A DNA stretch of 64,000 nt from Wyeomyia smithii (lineage: Eukaryota; Arthropoda; Insecta; Diptera; Culicidae). A program made the position numbers and the translations under genes. The notes beneath the pieces were generated by a model. That model was given only the letters and a program-made list of their open reading frames with translations, searched no databases and was not told the origin of the DNA. Location of the stretch: contig NC_073695.1 in NCBI RefSeq assembly GCF_029784165.1, positions 191,173,357 to 191,237,356 of the forward strand, read 5' to 3'. Position 1 is the stretch's first letter; each line of letters begins with the position of its first letter. This document shows, one piece after another, positions 11,800-23,933 of the stretch.

Positions 11800-11960
11800 A
11801 TGACAAGAGTTAGAATTTGTCAAAGGATAGCTTTCAAGAAATCATCTGTATTTTCATTAAAAAATGTTTAAAAAAGGAGTTAGAGATCCTACACTGAAAA
11901 TAATTGATTTCTCAAACAAAAAGTGATTTGAAGAAGCGGTCATGACTATTTTACAGGCGT
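11800..11960. repeat. Dispersed repeat family A, copy 2
   Basis: GTCAAAGGATAGCTT, TTTTCATTAAAAAATGTT and CTACACTGAAAATAATTGAT also occur in similar order at 40790-41040. Part is shared with 8680-8830. Confidence 0.6.
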
Positions 11961-12329
11961 GTGGATCTTTTTGACTCAAGCGTTGTTTCTCAAAAGGGCG
12001 TGAATGTCCTAGTAAATGAAATCTATGTAAAATTGTTTCTCTAAAAGTTTAACCTCTACTAAAGTTTGTCTTTGGATGAGTTGTAAAAAAATGTTTTGTT
12101 AACTAGAAAATATCACAAGGGTTGTATGCGAAGCCACGACCGCAAGGTTGACGTTGAACTACATAAGGTTGTTTGTTGCATTACTTGTAATGAATATTTT
12201 AAAAATTTTGTGCAAAAGAGGAGTTGAAGTTCTACCAAATATTAATTTGCACATACAACACTGAACAGGAATGAAATAAACACTATACAACGCAAACAAG
12301 TTTCAACAGTCAAGTGGTCGCTACTGCAC

Positions 12330-12560
12330 AAAGGCAGCTTTTACTAGAGGAAGTGCCGCTGCACCAAATGTCCCCAATATCGCTGCTGATACCATTGCGG
12401 CAGCTAATGCTATTCGCTGCCACAGCTGCTGTTTATTAAGGATTGTTGTAGTTGCTGTCTAGAACTAATATGAGCAGTTTCGGCTGAAACAGGCTCTTAT
12501 ATAGGCCAAATAGTACATTCCGAATGACTAGGTCTATAATTCTGTCGACCGTGCTTGGGA
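12330..12560 (-). pseudogene. Histone H2A-like relic with a TATA promoter
   Basis: On the minus strand a CCTATATAAG TATA box lies at about 12494-12506. About 60 bp further on, a frame reads RIALAAAMVSAAILG, comparable with the H2A core LAAVMEYLAAEVLELAG. A GALPL-like tail resembles the H2A C-terminal GVLPNIQAV. The promoter sits much too close to the core, so the N-terminal half would have been deleted. The match is weaker than at 27.6 kb. Confidence 0.35.
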
Positions 12561-12599
12561 AAGCAATCATATAACGAAATTATGGTAAAACTTACAAAT

Positions 12600-15346
12600 A
12601 TTACAGAACAGTCGTTGATTTGATGCTCGTTTTTGTAGTGATTCCGGTATTATTACACTTTAGTGATGAACGTTCAAGACAAAATTGTAGACAACTGAAT
12701 GTTTTGACATAGCATAGCATTTTGATCGACAGAGTTTTGCCCGCGGTCGACCAAAATCAGAAAAAAAAGTTAAGGGAATGTTTTGTGGAAAAAAATAAAC
12801 GAAATGAAACTCAGAAACATACAGATGAAAACTATATAACACAAATTCACTCACTAACCCTTCATCACCTGTTGAGATCAGATCTTTACACTTTCGCATC
12901 TCTCTCATTATTTTCTCTGAGCAAACTAAAGCCAAATTAGGGTACGATCGTAAAGTCCAATTACTGACAAACAGATGGCGAGCCAATGTAATTATGCGAT
13001 ATATTTTTTATGGTTCTCTTAACAAGTATGACTTAGATTTTCATCGTATTCAATTCAACAGTTTTCGAGATATGTTAGAAAGGTTTGCAGATAAAATGAG
13101 AAAGATGTTTGAAGATAAGATGAATCAAACGAGTCTCAAGTATGTCTGATTACTGTTTTCAACGACCAAATACCTACTTTTTAAAGTCTGAAAAGTGTTC
13201 CCGTTGAAATCGAAAATATTACTGATTACAACTATTAAAACTGATGAGGATACTCTCTTAACCGAATTTCCTATTATCTTCACTCTGTAAACACCATAAC
13301 AAAAATATACTTAGTACAAGCCTTCATACCTACATTGAGTGCACCTCTTTTACATATTTCCAGTGAAGTAAAATTTATTAATAATTTGCAATGCATTTTT
13401 AAAGATATGTATCTGAACTATAAAATAAACTTATGTTGTCTGTCAAGCTAGCGTCAAAGATCATTAAAAAATGTCAACCTTCGCTTCAACAAAGGCATAA
13501 TCTAAAAGGCTTTAGATTCATTTTACGCTCGCACACATAGTTGTAGTGCTAAAAATACATTTTGCGAGGCATAAGTGAATGGATTTTAAGCTAGAACGCA
13601 CTAAAAAATTCAGTTCTATATGTCGTAATAAATCAATGCTACATTTCGCTGCATTGCGATGTTTGGCTAAGCTCATAAAAGCTCTCAGTCTTTCATTAGG
13701 ATGTTGTTTCAAGCTCATTTGCTGGTCGCTGTCAATTGTATGTTCACCCACAGCGTTGAACACTTGTTAGAGAACAGACCACCCGACAATGGATAGCTAT
13801 GCAAATAAAATCTGCAGCGCAAGACCCCTAGAGAACTAACCAGTGCTAAGGCATCATCCAGGTTAAATGCGCCTGCAAATACATTCCTCATCAGAAAAGT
13901 GGTGGCCTGATGCACAGTTTAGTGCAGTGATCGGGACAGGACAAATACTTAATGTCGTAAGCAGCAGAAGTCCAAATGTCAAATTCGTTACAATTAATGT
14001 ACCTCCAAGTTTTCCGTCACAGCCGACAAGGGCTTGTGGTTTTACGACACGGCAACAGAAACCATTCGAACACCCAGACCGAACTGGATTGTGATTGATC
14101 AGATTAGTCACAGAATGAACACAACATCATATTTCAGTATTGACACTGCAACAACACTGCACACCGCTATTTTATAATTACAAACGATTGAACGATATTT
14201 CAAAATTATCACCATCGGCTAGATCTTGCGATTTGCATCTGATCCAGAAATTTCGAAATCTAATATGCATAAGGTATTGTGTTTAAACTCCACGCCAAAG
14301 CATAGCACGCGATCTAGTATGAGCTTAATGGATTGTTAATTATTACCTACCTACTTAATATGTACATATGCAAATCAAGTAAGACCAAATCTCTTTCGTA
14401 CAGTGTTTTGCCGGCAATCATGTCGGTCCCAATCGATAGCCGCGAAATAATGCACTGTTCAATGTAACAATTCACGAGTACGCTGCGGTGTTCGTGCCAA
14501 ATGGGTTATTTTTTCACACGTATTTAAATTATGTTTAATTTATCCGGTTTGCTGAACCTCTATTTTTTCGCATGAATCAATTGGAACTCAAACTTTCCGC
14601 ATAACCACACCCTTCCTAAACACCACTCCCGAAAGAAGGATACAAACGGAATGCAATAAAATATTAATTCGGCTGCAAACAGTACAATGGACGATCGACT
14701 GGCAAGTGGAATTTCCTCCCGGATAGTGCAATCGCTTTCCGGGGGAAGGGAGCACAAACTGTTGGAACTCTCGCTTTCAGTAACCCCAAGCGTGGTGTCC
14801 AAACATGCCCCAACACCAACAATTGCTCTGCAGAAGGATATCAACTTATGGCTTGTACTGTCTTCTGTGGGGTCATAAATTTTATTGGATAATGGTAGGT
14901 TTGGTAGGTTGCTTTATTATTTTTTCCCTCCCCGGAGTCTGAGGGTCTATAATAACTGCAGGTTTGTTTTTTTTCGCTCGATAGAACTCTCAAACTGTCT
15001 GTATTAAAATGACTTGGGTATTACGAAATGTTGCAATGCGCGTTGCTAGTATATTCTAGTTGTCCAATTATATCATCAAACAATGTAGAAACACATTCTT
15101 TGCTCAAATGACTTATGGTGGATGTGGTTCGAGATCATATTTATAAATCATGTAAGAACATAATAATGATATGAGCAGTGCTTTGAGTAAGTTAACCAAT
15201 ATTTGATCAATAGAGTAATCCTGCATTCGATCCTAAGAGAAAGTTACTACATATATTATTAAAAAAAACTAATGTTATTCATGTTTCTTTGTTTTACCTA
15301 AACGATTGTGCAGTGCATGTTTATGAAGAATATAATCTTACTTTAG
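12600..15346. other. Mostly single-copy non-coding DNA
   Basis: No transposon or RNA recognised. An imperfect 12 bp inverted repeat (ATTTTGATCGAC / GTCGACCAAAAT) lies near 12719-12757. Overlapping short frames near 13.5-14.1 kb are open on both strands and cannot be assigned. Confidence 0.35.
13863..14111 (-). CDS. Unrecognised small frame with a hydrophobic segment
   Basis: An 82-codon frame with a hydrophobic stretch (LIVTNLTFGLLLLTTLSI, about residues 39-56) followed by a short Cys-containing tail, NCASGHHFSDEECICRRI. It could encode a membrane or secreted peptide, but there is no family match and a plus-strand frame overlaps it. Chance is at least as likely. Confidence 0.12.
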   Translation of the reverse strand: MTNLINHNPVRSGCSNGFCCRVVKPQALVGCDGKLGGTLIVTNLTFGLLLLTTLSICPVPITALNCASGHHFSDEECICRRI

Positions 15347-16117
15347 TAGGGTAGATGAGCCAGTAATGGTGGATGTACCAGTAATGGTGGTATACCAGCA
15401 TTTAGCGTTATTAAGGCATTTTCCGGGATAATAATATATTATCAGATAATTTTTATTGATTCTGTGGAAATATGTCTACGATTTGGTAAACTATATTGGT
15501 TTGAAATCCTATTTAAACACTTTGTATTTATTAATTCATTCAAGTGTGAAAAAACAGCAAGTTTCTTACGAAATTTGTAACGCAACAGTGAAATTTCGTA
15601 GCTTGAAATATCAATGTCAACACGATTTCTGTGGCAACAGTCTTCGCAGAACTGTTCTTAACTATTTTTCTTACCATAATCAATTGCATTGCGAAGTAGT
15701 TTGTTTTTTATATTACAACGTTTTCACCATTAAATTCAAAACGAATAATTATCACAGCTCATGTTAGACGATTGCCCACGGTGGAAGAAGAGGTTTGGAA
15801 TGCTACTTTAGAGCATAAAAACAACTAAATCGTAATTCATTTGCTGCAGCCTATGAAAAAATCAACTACCACCATTACTGGCACAGTTTCCACCATTATA
15901 GGGACATTGCCTCCATAACTGGAACATAAGATTGGTGTACAATTATTAAAAACAATTTGTTAAAAACATATACAAACGGTAATTGTACATGACAGTTTAT
16001 GATATTTTCTATAACTCCAAAGAAAAATGGGTTTGATAAATGCGATTTGAATATTGATATTCTCGTTTTTAAAAAACACTGGTGTTTAGACCCTCCATTA
16101 CTGGATCATCTACCCTA
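15347..16117. mobile_element. TA-target MITE with repeated CCAGTAATGG words
   Basis: A 767 bp element (15349-16115) flanked by TA at 15347-15348 and 16116-16117. Its terminal inverted repeats read GGGTAGATGAGCCAGTAATGG and, from the other end, GGGTAGATGATCCAGTAATGG. The word CCAGTAATGGTGG occurs twice at the left end and, inverted and slightly varied, four times towards the right end (about 15870-15925 and 16091-16104). TA duplication fits the IS630-Tc1-mariner group. No transposase is present. Confidence 0.85.
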
Positions 16118-16600
16118 CCTATGTTGTGACTGACTTTGTAACATCTGGATAATTATACAAGTGTATTTTGTGCATGTTCCAGGAAATAAAATGCGAATAA
16201 CCAATTTAAAAATGTAGAGGTCAAGAGTTTTTTATTTGAATCACATCGAAAGTCGTTACTTACGGTTAAATTCACCCTTTGTTTGTCCAAACTATGTGTA
16301 CAAAAGAAACAAAGAAGATTTTGCTACTTTTGAGCAACATTTCAATACTTTTTGTGTCTGATGACCGAGACAAAAAACCTAAATTAATCCACCTAGCGGT
16401 TAGACCCAGCCTTTCTCATTCAAACTTATTATTTGTAAAAATAGATTTACATGAACGCTTCAATCCAATAAATGTGTATTCACTTTTTGGGTTCTAAATT
16501 AATGATGTTGTAATAGAAGCATAAAATATCAAATTTGACGTAATGTAAATGCTCAATAAATAGCGAAATAAAAGAAATGACTCTTAATTTCGAACAATTC
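16118..16600. other. Non-coding DNA with a repeat-end fragment
   Basis: A segment at about 16377-16424 (AAATTAATCCACCTAGCGG, then GACCCAGCCTTTCTC) recurs at 17806-17850, next to the end of repeat family B. Nothing else recognised. Confidence 0.4.
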
Positions 16601-17806
16601 AATCACGACCGATACCGGGAACATTCAAATGGTACGATACCACATTTAAATTATATGGTGGCCACATATATTGATCAAAGCAGTTTTAAATAGCCTTTGA
16701 ATTCCCTTTCTTTCCATAACTTTTGAACCACATATCAAATTGTTATGAAGTTTGTTATTTGTAAGTTTGAGAGATGACTCGTTCGTATGACACTATTAAT
16801 GTTCAAATAAGTCGTGTAATCTTTGAGATAATAGACTTTCGTTGTTTAATTAACAATTTAATACATAACGGTTGCTTAGTTCGATTAAAATCAAATGAAA
16901 TGGGAACGTATAGGGCATCCAAACTTTGAAACCACGTGTTAAATCATAATTCATCAGTTAACCCTTAACTAGCCTGTTCATCTGATAATACAATTGATTG
17001 ATTACTTTCTGAGATAATGAAGTTTCGAGATTTTCACAATTCGGTACATTACAGACGAAGTTACAGTTCGATTACAGTAAAATTCAATGAGGTGTTATGA
17101 GTCAGCTAGACCTTTCATTTGACACTAATTTCGTGAAAATCGGTTCAGCCATCTCTGAGAAAAGTGAGAGAGTTTATGTATTCTACGGAATATGTTACTT
17201 TCCGTAGCTAGATTTCACATATTTAAACATAACAGGCAAAGTAATAGTCCGATTGCAAAACAAATCAATAGGGTTTTATGGAATTTCATATGACACTGAT
17301 TTTGTGGAAATCGGTTCAGCCATCTCTGAGAAACATGAGTGAAATTAAACACTCTCCAGAACACGTTTCTTTAAATAACTTCTGAACCACACGTTCAATC
17401 TTCATGAAACTCAAAAGTTAAGGGGTTTTTAAGTAGCTCATTCATTTAAAACCAATTTTGTTAAAATCGGTTGAGTAATTTCTGAGGTACTTGTTTCGTG
17501 ATTTTCACATTTTTAAACATAACCTCTAAACTAAAAATCCGATTGCAATGAAATTCAATAGGGTCTTATGGGGCAACTAGACCTCTCATTTGCAATTAAT
17601 TTCATGAAGATCGATCCAGCCATCTCTGAGAAAATCGAGTGAGATTGGGAGAGCGTTACATACACACACACATACACACACATACAGAAAATGCTCAGCT
17701 CGTCAAACTAAGTCGATTGATATACGAGATTCGACCCTTTGGAGCACTTACATACCTTTGGTTTTTCCAGTGATTGCTATACCTTTCTAGGAGAAAGGCA
17801 AAACCT
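16600..17806 (+). repeat. Dispersed repeat family B, copy 1
   Basis: A 1.2 kb repeat matching 23934-25013 end to end. The interior is made of related segments built around AATCGGTTCAGCCATCTCTG and CACATTTAAACATAACC-like phrases. The right end has a (CA)n tract, a GCTCAGCTCGT segment and a small inverted repeat CCTTTCTAGGAGAAAGG (17782-17798). No coding capacity. I do not recognise the class. Confidence 0.8.
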
Positions 17807-18238
17807 AAATTAATCCACCTGGTGGTCAGACCCAGCCCAGGAAGTCAATTTGCTCTTTGTAAACTTCTCAACACCAAACTCAATCACCGTGCCAATTTCT
17901 ATAAGTATGTTAGATTCTGAAACATTGATTTTTCTGTATCTCAGTGGCGTAGAAAGGAGGGGGTGTATTAAATTTCATTATTATGAAAATTATGAAAATA
18001 ATAAAATAAATAAATTATGAAAAAGTTCTTCATGAATATTTATATACAGGTGTTTTCGTATATAAGACGTGCTTGCAACATAACTTTGTCATTTAAGACT
18101 TTGCAATATTCAGTAGCGTAGTTAAGAGGAAGGGACGGGGGGTATGGATGTTGTTAATTAATTTTTAAAACTCTCAACCGATTATCATTTGATTCGGTAA
18201 ATACAGGTCGTGTAGTTGCATATATCTTCTATCTATCT
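17807..18238. other. Non-coding DNA between repeats
   Basis: Contains two CAGTRGCGTAG(A/T)-GGAGGG-like phrases (17942 and 18112), probably parts of dispersed repeats. No gene. Confidence 0.35.
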
Positions 18239-18689
18239 TCTATATCTATAAATGCGAATGTCTATTTGTCTATCTGTCTGTCTGTCTGTCTGTCTGTCTC
18301 TTCTCTATAGACTCAAAAACAACTGACCGATTAACGTGAAAAATTGTACATAGGAGTTTTCGAGTACGGGGAGTAATCCTAAAACATAATTTTTACTGTA
18401 CCTCATAAGCGTAGGCGAGGGGGGGCGAATTTGCGGTTTGTGTGTTTATTAATTTTAAAACCGTCGTTAACTCCTATCATCATTCTAATTTAATTGTAAA
18501 GGGTTTCAATCCTAAAGGGTGTTCCCATGATATTGTTCCCTCTCCGATTTTCTTTGTTTTTTGCAACAATAGATTGGTAAATTTGCACGCCTTCATCAAC
18601 ATGCGGCAAAATTCTAATGTTATGACAACAACTATTGAACTATTGAAAAATGTTGAGACATGTTTTGAACTCATATTTCGACCAACTAG

Positions 18690-21540
18690 AGCTGAAAAAA
18701 CCAATATGGGTATTTTCGGAACCGAGGTTTTATCTAGAGACCGGAAATCAACCCAAAATGTCAATATGACGTTCCCTGGTTTTTGGAAAACATTCTAAAT
18801 GGCTCAATCTAGAAACCATTTTGAAATGAGAATTATCTAATACCACTCATTATTGTTATTTTTGAAACCAAAATGATACCCAGAAGCCCAAAATCGAGTT
18901 CAGTCACAATTTTTTAAATCCAAGATGGGGGTTTCCGATTTCCAGAAAACATTCTGAAATGATCAAATTCTAGGTGTTTTTGGAATCTAGATAAATCCCA
19001 GGGACCTAAAATCAACTTTAAACACCACTTTGAAATCCGAGATGATGATTTCCAGTTTCCAAAAATGATCAAATATCACCCAATATGAGCACTGATACAC
19101 GCAAAACTTTTCCTCATTACCTTAGAAGCAATAGCGCAAAATTGCTTCTTAGGTAACAAACCTATTACTAAAAAGGCAATAAAATTCTTCCCCAGTCAAG
19201 TAACAACACATACTGTCATATATTTAGCACGTGTTACGGGAATACGACTATCTAATAATGGTCGTTTCAACCACATGCAAGATTTTTTCTGTCAAAAACT
19301 GCTCCCTTTCCATCTCAAGTAAAAAAAAAATCACACACCGTCGCATATGTTGCACATGTTACAAGTTTCTTCAATCTCCAATTCATCCGGTGAGCGTGTA
19401 TTAGTTCGCTCGTTGTATGCATCCGGAGTAGAGGAAGAATATGACAAGAGCTGCCAAGCAGTATTTTCCCCGTCATAGAGTATGCAAACGTTGATGATTT
19501 CAAAGACTTGAAATGCGTCTTTAAATGACATCACGATCTGTAAACTGCGTTAGAGAAAAACAAAAACATTCGCTTTCTTGCAAGCTATCCAAAACACATA
19601 CTCATTGGTTGATGGAAACTCATTTGCACCTGTTTGAAAATACATAACTCGTGCCCACCCAGAACAATATTCGCAACTTCGGCAACTCTGTTCAGACAGT
19701 ATAACATATATTCATTTCTTGTAAACACTGGGGGACGAAACGAAAGTGTTTCTAATTAGACATTTGAGGTTGACGGGTGAGATTCTCATTATGTGTGAAT
19801 GAAGGTAGCAAAAATGAATCTGATCGTTGCATCAATACAAATGCAGCGAGTGAAGTCTTGCTAACACATGCACAGCGGTGCTTGGTTGTATGTTCTCCTG
19901 CAGAAACATATACAAGCGTGTGCCCGTCATAATTTTTGTTACTTTTCGGTTATTACTATTTGTGTATAATGCGCAGTCATAAGACACAATAAGTAATAAA
20001 AAATTGCCCTAAAGTAATAAAATATTCCCCGTTCGCGTTGGGTGTACACATAGGCCAAAAATCGTCATTTTGAAATTCGAAGTGGCAACTTGCGGTTGCT
20101 GGAAAACAGCCAAAAATAGTCATTCCAGAACCGAGACGAAATACAGGATGGCGACTTACGGTTACCGAAAAAGACCAAATACTACATTGTGTGATAGCCT
20201 TCGACCCAGAATCGACTTTACAGATCATTTTAGAATCCAATTTGATGGTTTCCGGTTTGCGGAAACCAACCTATAATGACCGAACACCAACGAAATGATA
20301 CCAAGAGACCTGAAATCAATTCAAGACGCCGTTTCGCAATCCAAGATGGTGGCTTCCGTTTTCCAAAAATCACCAAATACCACCCAAAATGGCTACATCC
20401 GTAATTGAGATAATGCTCATAGGCCAGAAATCGACCCCTGACGAATTTTAATTTTAATTAGAAGTGGCCATTTCCAGCTATTGGAAAACGGCCGAGAATT
20501 ATCATTTCGGAATCGAGATGATGCCCGGATACCGGAGTACAAATCCAGATGCCACTTTAAAACCAAGGTGGCGACTTCCGACTTTCGGAAAACAGCCTTC
20601 AATGGCAAAACACCACCCAATACCGGTATTGCAAATGGTGCCCACAGACCGTGAATCAAACCCAGACGCCGTTTTAAAATCCAACATGGCGATTTCTGGT
20701 GTCAGAAAATTACCAAAAACAACCCAACACGGGCATTTCTGTAATCAAGATGATGCACATTGGCCAAAAATCGTCCCCAGACACTATTTTGACATTCGAA
20801 GTGGCAACTTCCGGTTGTTGGGTAACAAATATCGACAGTCCAGAACCGAGATGACACCCAGGGACCTGATATCAAATCCAGACGCTATTGGAAAATGCAA
20901 GATGGCGACATCCGGTTACCGAAAATGACCATATACGACAGCCAGTGGCCGAAAATCGACTTAACAGACCAAGTCCAATATGAAGAACTCCGGTTTCTGG
21001 AAAACAACCTATAATGACCGAACACCACCAAATATGGGTATTTTTGGAATCAAAATGATGCCAAGACACCTGTAATCACATAACACGCCGTTTAGAAATC
21101 CAAGATGGTGACTTCCGGTTTTCATAAATCACCAAACATCACCCAAAATGGGTATTTCTGTTATCGAGACCGGAGAACAAATTCAGACGCCTTTTTGCAA
21201 CTCAACTGCAATAACGATATCCGGCTACTGGGAAATACCAAATATCACCCAATATGGGTATTGCATAGAAGCTAAAAAATGGTTACAGACGCCATTTTGA
21301 AATCAACGTTGCAACGTTAGGATGTTGGCAAACAGCCAAAAATGATCATTTCGGAATTGATACGATACCCAAAGATTGGAAATCAAATCCGACGCAATTT
21401 TAAAATCCAAGATAGTGATTTTATGATATCCGATTTTCACAATACCAAATACCGAATACCAGGCGCCAAATCCAAGATGGTGATTTTCGGTTTCTGGAAA
21501 ACATCCAAAATGATAGGTGATAATTATAAACATAAACATA
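18690..21540 (+). repeat. Helitron-internal minisatellite, array 1
   Basis: Many degenerate units of roughly 140-150 bp. They share the phrases CCACCCAATATGGGTAT, CCGGAACCAGAATGATG, CAGACGCCATTTTGAAATC and CAAGATGGCGACTTCCGG. Open frames here are by-products of the repeats. Confidence 0.85.
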
Positions 21541-21729
21541 TTAATACAAAATAATCCATCGTAATTATTGAACTCATCTTTTGTTATCGTTCTCGAATGC
21601 AATAATGCAAGCCATGTTTATGTATTTCTACGTCAAATTTGCGGTTGTGGCTTTACACACAACATTACGAGATGAATATCTCATTAAAATTGAAATATAT
21701 TGGACTTTCACTGATACTGTTGATTTTGC

Positions 21730-21860
21730 TGATTCTCACGGATTTTCTAATTAACGCTTTTTTACCACGATTGTCCTCGCGGATTTTCTAACTATCGCGG
21801 TTTTTTACGCGATTTTTTACGCGGTTTTTTTACGAGGTACGTAACCCCACTTGATAAAAC
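21730..21860 (-). repeat. Array of TTTTTTACGCG words
   Basis: CGCGGATTTTCTAAC and TTTTTTACGCG-like words occur at least four times in 130 bp, ending at TTACGAGGTACGTAACCCC. This looks like one end of a MITE with repeated subterminal words. The partner end was not found. Confidence 0.5.
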
Positions 21861-22363
21861 ACTGACTGTATAGGCACAAATATTTTTATTAATGGATTAT
21901 CTTATATTGTCGGAAATAATTGTTCACCACCCAACATTAACAGGTTGAGGTAGTTATAAAAATTAATGGATACCCTTTTTATTTGTACAACGAATACACT
22001 CCTTACATTATTTGTAATCGAAATAACCATTTCAATTTGTTCATGTTTCGTGGGTTACGTGGGTTTTTTGCACGTGTTACTTGATTAGAGAATGCTTTAG
22101 TTTTTTCTAGCCCAAATAATAAGCTTAGTAACAGAACGTTCCGTAAAGTTTTTGAGTTCTTTCCGAATGTATTTGTTAGAGTTTTTAAAGAAATCGAAAC
22201 GTTGTAGAAAGAAAAACAGAAAAAACAGTTTTTAGGGGAGAATACATACAGCCTTATAGATATAACATGGTAATGCTAATTTTTGTTGTAATTATGTACA
22301 TTTGAGAGATATGCGGTTGTCGTAAACTTCATGGCGCAGCAACGCGGGCCGGGTATCAGCTAG

Positions 22364-23830
22364 TCTATACATATAAAAATGCAATCCGGTCTGTCTGTCT
22401 GTCTGATCCATATAGGCTCGAAAATTACCGAACCGATCGGCGTGAAAATTTGTATGTAGGGGTTTTTTAGTCCGACAAAGGTTCCCATGATAATTTGAGA
22501 CCCCTCCCTTTTCTGGAAGGAAGGGGTCCCATACAAATGAAACATAAAATTCTGCACAACTCAAGAACAAACCAAGCAAATGAAACCGATTTTGGCATGT
22601 AGATGTTTTAAGGGGTAGAAAATATGTCCATAATGTTTTGACACCCCTCCTTCTTTTGGAAGGGAGGGATGCCATACAAATTAAACAAAAATTTCTGCAC
22701 ATCTCGAGAGCTAACCAACTAAATGGAACCAAATTTGGCAGGTGAATGTTTTTTTGGTAAAAAATATGTTCCATAATCGACCTTAGGGAACATTTTGGAT
22801 TGTAAGATAGCAACTTCCGGTTTCTGGAAATCAGCCTAAAATGGACGATTCCCGTTAAATATGAGTATCTCCGGAACCAGAAAGATGCACAGAAGCTAAA
22901 AATTGATCACAGACATAATCTCGAATTTTAAGATGGTGACTTCCGGTGTCTGGCAAACAGCCGGAAATGACCAAATACCATTCAATATAAATGTTTTCGG
23001 AACCAGAATTACGCCCAGATGACAGAAATTGATTTCACAGGCGATTTTAAAGTTCAAAATGACGACTTTTGGTTTCTGAAAAACAGCCAAAGGTGACCAA
23101 ATACCACCCAATATGAGTATCTCCGGAGCCAGAATGTTGCAAGAACACCACTATAAATTGTAGGATGGCAACTTCTGGTTTCTGGAAAACAGCCAAAAAT
23201 GGCCGATTTCCGTCTGACATGAGTATTTCGGGATCTAGAATGATACACAGCAGCTGAAATCGACCACACATCCCATTTTGGATTCTAGGTTGGCGACTTC
23301 CGGTTCCTGGGAAACAGCCGAAAACGATCGAATAACACCCAATATGGGTGTTTCTTCAACCAGAATGACGCTCAGAGGCTAGAAATTATCTCAAATACCA
23401 TTTTGAAATCCAAGATGGCGACTTTCGGTTTGTGAAATACAGCCTAAAATAACCAAATACCATCCAATATGAGTATATCTGGAACTAGAATGATGCAATG
23501 AGCTAACAATTAACCTCAGGCACCATTTTGAATTGCTAAATGGCAACTTTTAGGAAACAGTCGAAAATGACCGAATAATACTCATGATGAATATTCCTGT
23601 AATCGAGATGATGCATTGAAACCAAACATTGACCCTGGACACCATTTTGAATTTAAAGACGACAACTGTTAGTTTCTGGAAAACAACCAAAATAACTAAA
23701 TACCTCCCAATATGGGTATTTCCGGTGTCAGATTGATGCCAGAAAATCTGCTAAAAATGACCGAATACCACCCAATATGAATATATTCAGACTTAAGGCG
23801 ATGTACAGAAGCCAAAAGTCGAGGATATTG
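22364..23830 (+). mobile_element. Helitron B, abutting Helitron A head-to-tail
   Basis: It starts TCTATACATATAAAAATG directly after the CTAG of Helitron A and continues with a CTGTCTGTCTGTCTG run. A block at 22490-22700 has two repeats of the form ACCCCTCCCTTTTCTGGAAG. A minisatellite (22800-23830) shares its units with array 1. No 3' CTRR end was found before the next repeat, so it is probably truncated. Confidence 0.65.
22800..23830 (+). repeat. Helitron-internal minisatellite, array 2
   Basis: Same unit family as array 1, with CACCCAATATGRGTAT and TTCCGGTTTCTGGAAA-CAGCC phrases, about seven or eight degenerate units. Confidence 0.85.
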
Positions 23831-23933
23831 TCATTTCGATAAACCCAATCACTTCAAACGATTTGTTATTTGACTTTGATCTTATCCTATGGCCGATTCG
23901 TCGTGCATTTGCAGACTTTTAACACATCGCAAG

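Larger units (their letters stand above)
18239..22363 (+). mobile_element. Non-autonomous Helitron A
   Basis: It starts with TC followed by TATATCTATAAATG and a (CTGT)n run, like many insect Helitron 5' ends. It ends GGGTATCAGCTAG, with the diagnostic CTRR at 22360-22363, immediately followed by T. The interior is mostly a degenerate minisatellite (18690-21540). No Rep/helicase is encoded, so mobility would need proteins from elsewhere. The left boundary is approximate because the TC lies in a pyrimidine-rich run. Confidence 0.7.

Noticed and set aside
8867..12180. CACGACCGCAAGGTT motif as proof of H4 N-terminal coding sequence
   Set aside because: Only about nine bases match H4 exactly and the following sequence diverges; kept as a recurrent motif, not an H4 call.
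20464..20928. 154-codon plus-strand frame
   Set aside because: Lies wholly in the minisatellite; open frames arise from the repeat unit.
22292..22813. 173-codon minus-strand frame across the Helitron junction
   Set aside because: Covers the 3' end of one Helitron and the 5' end of the next; made of repeat sequence with no domain.
18690..23830. Long arrays of similar units, superficially like a CRISPR array
   Set aside because: Units are degenerate, about 140-150 bp, without unique spacers or cas genes, in a eukaryotic sequence. They are Helitron-internal minisatellites.
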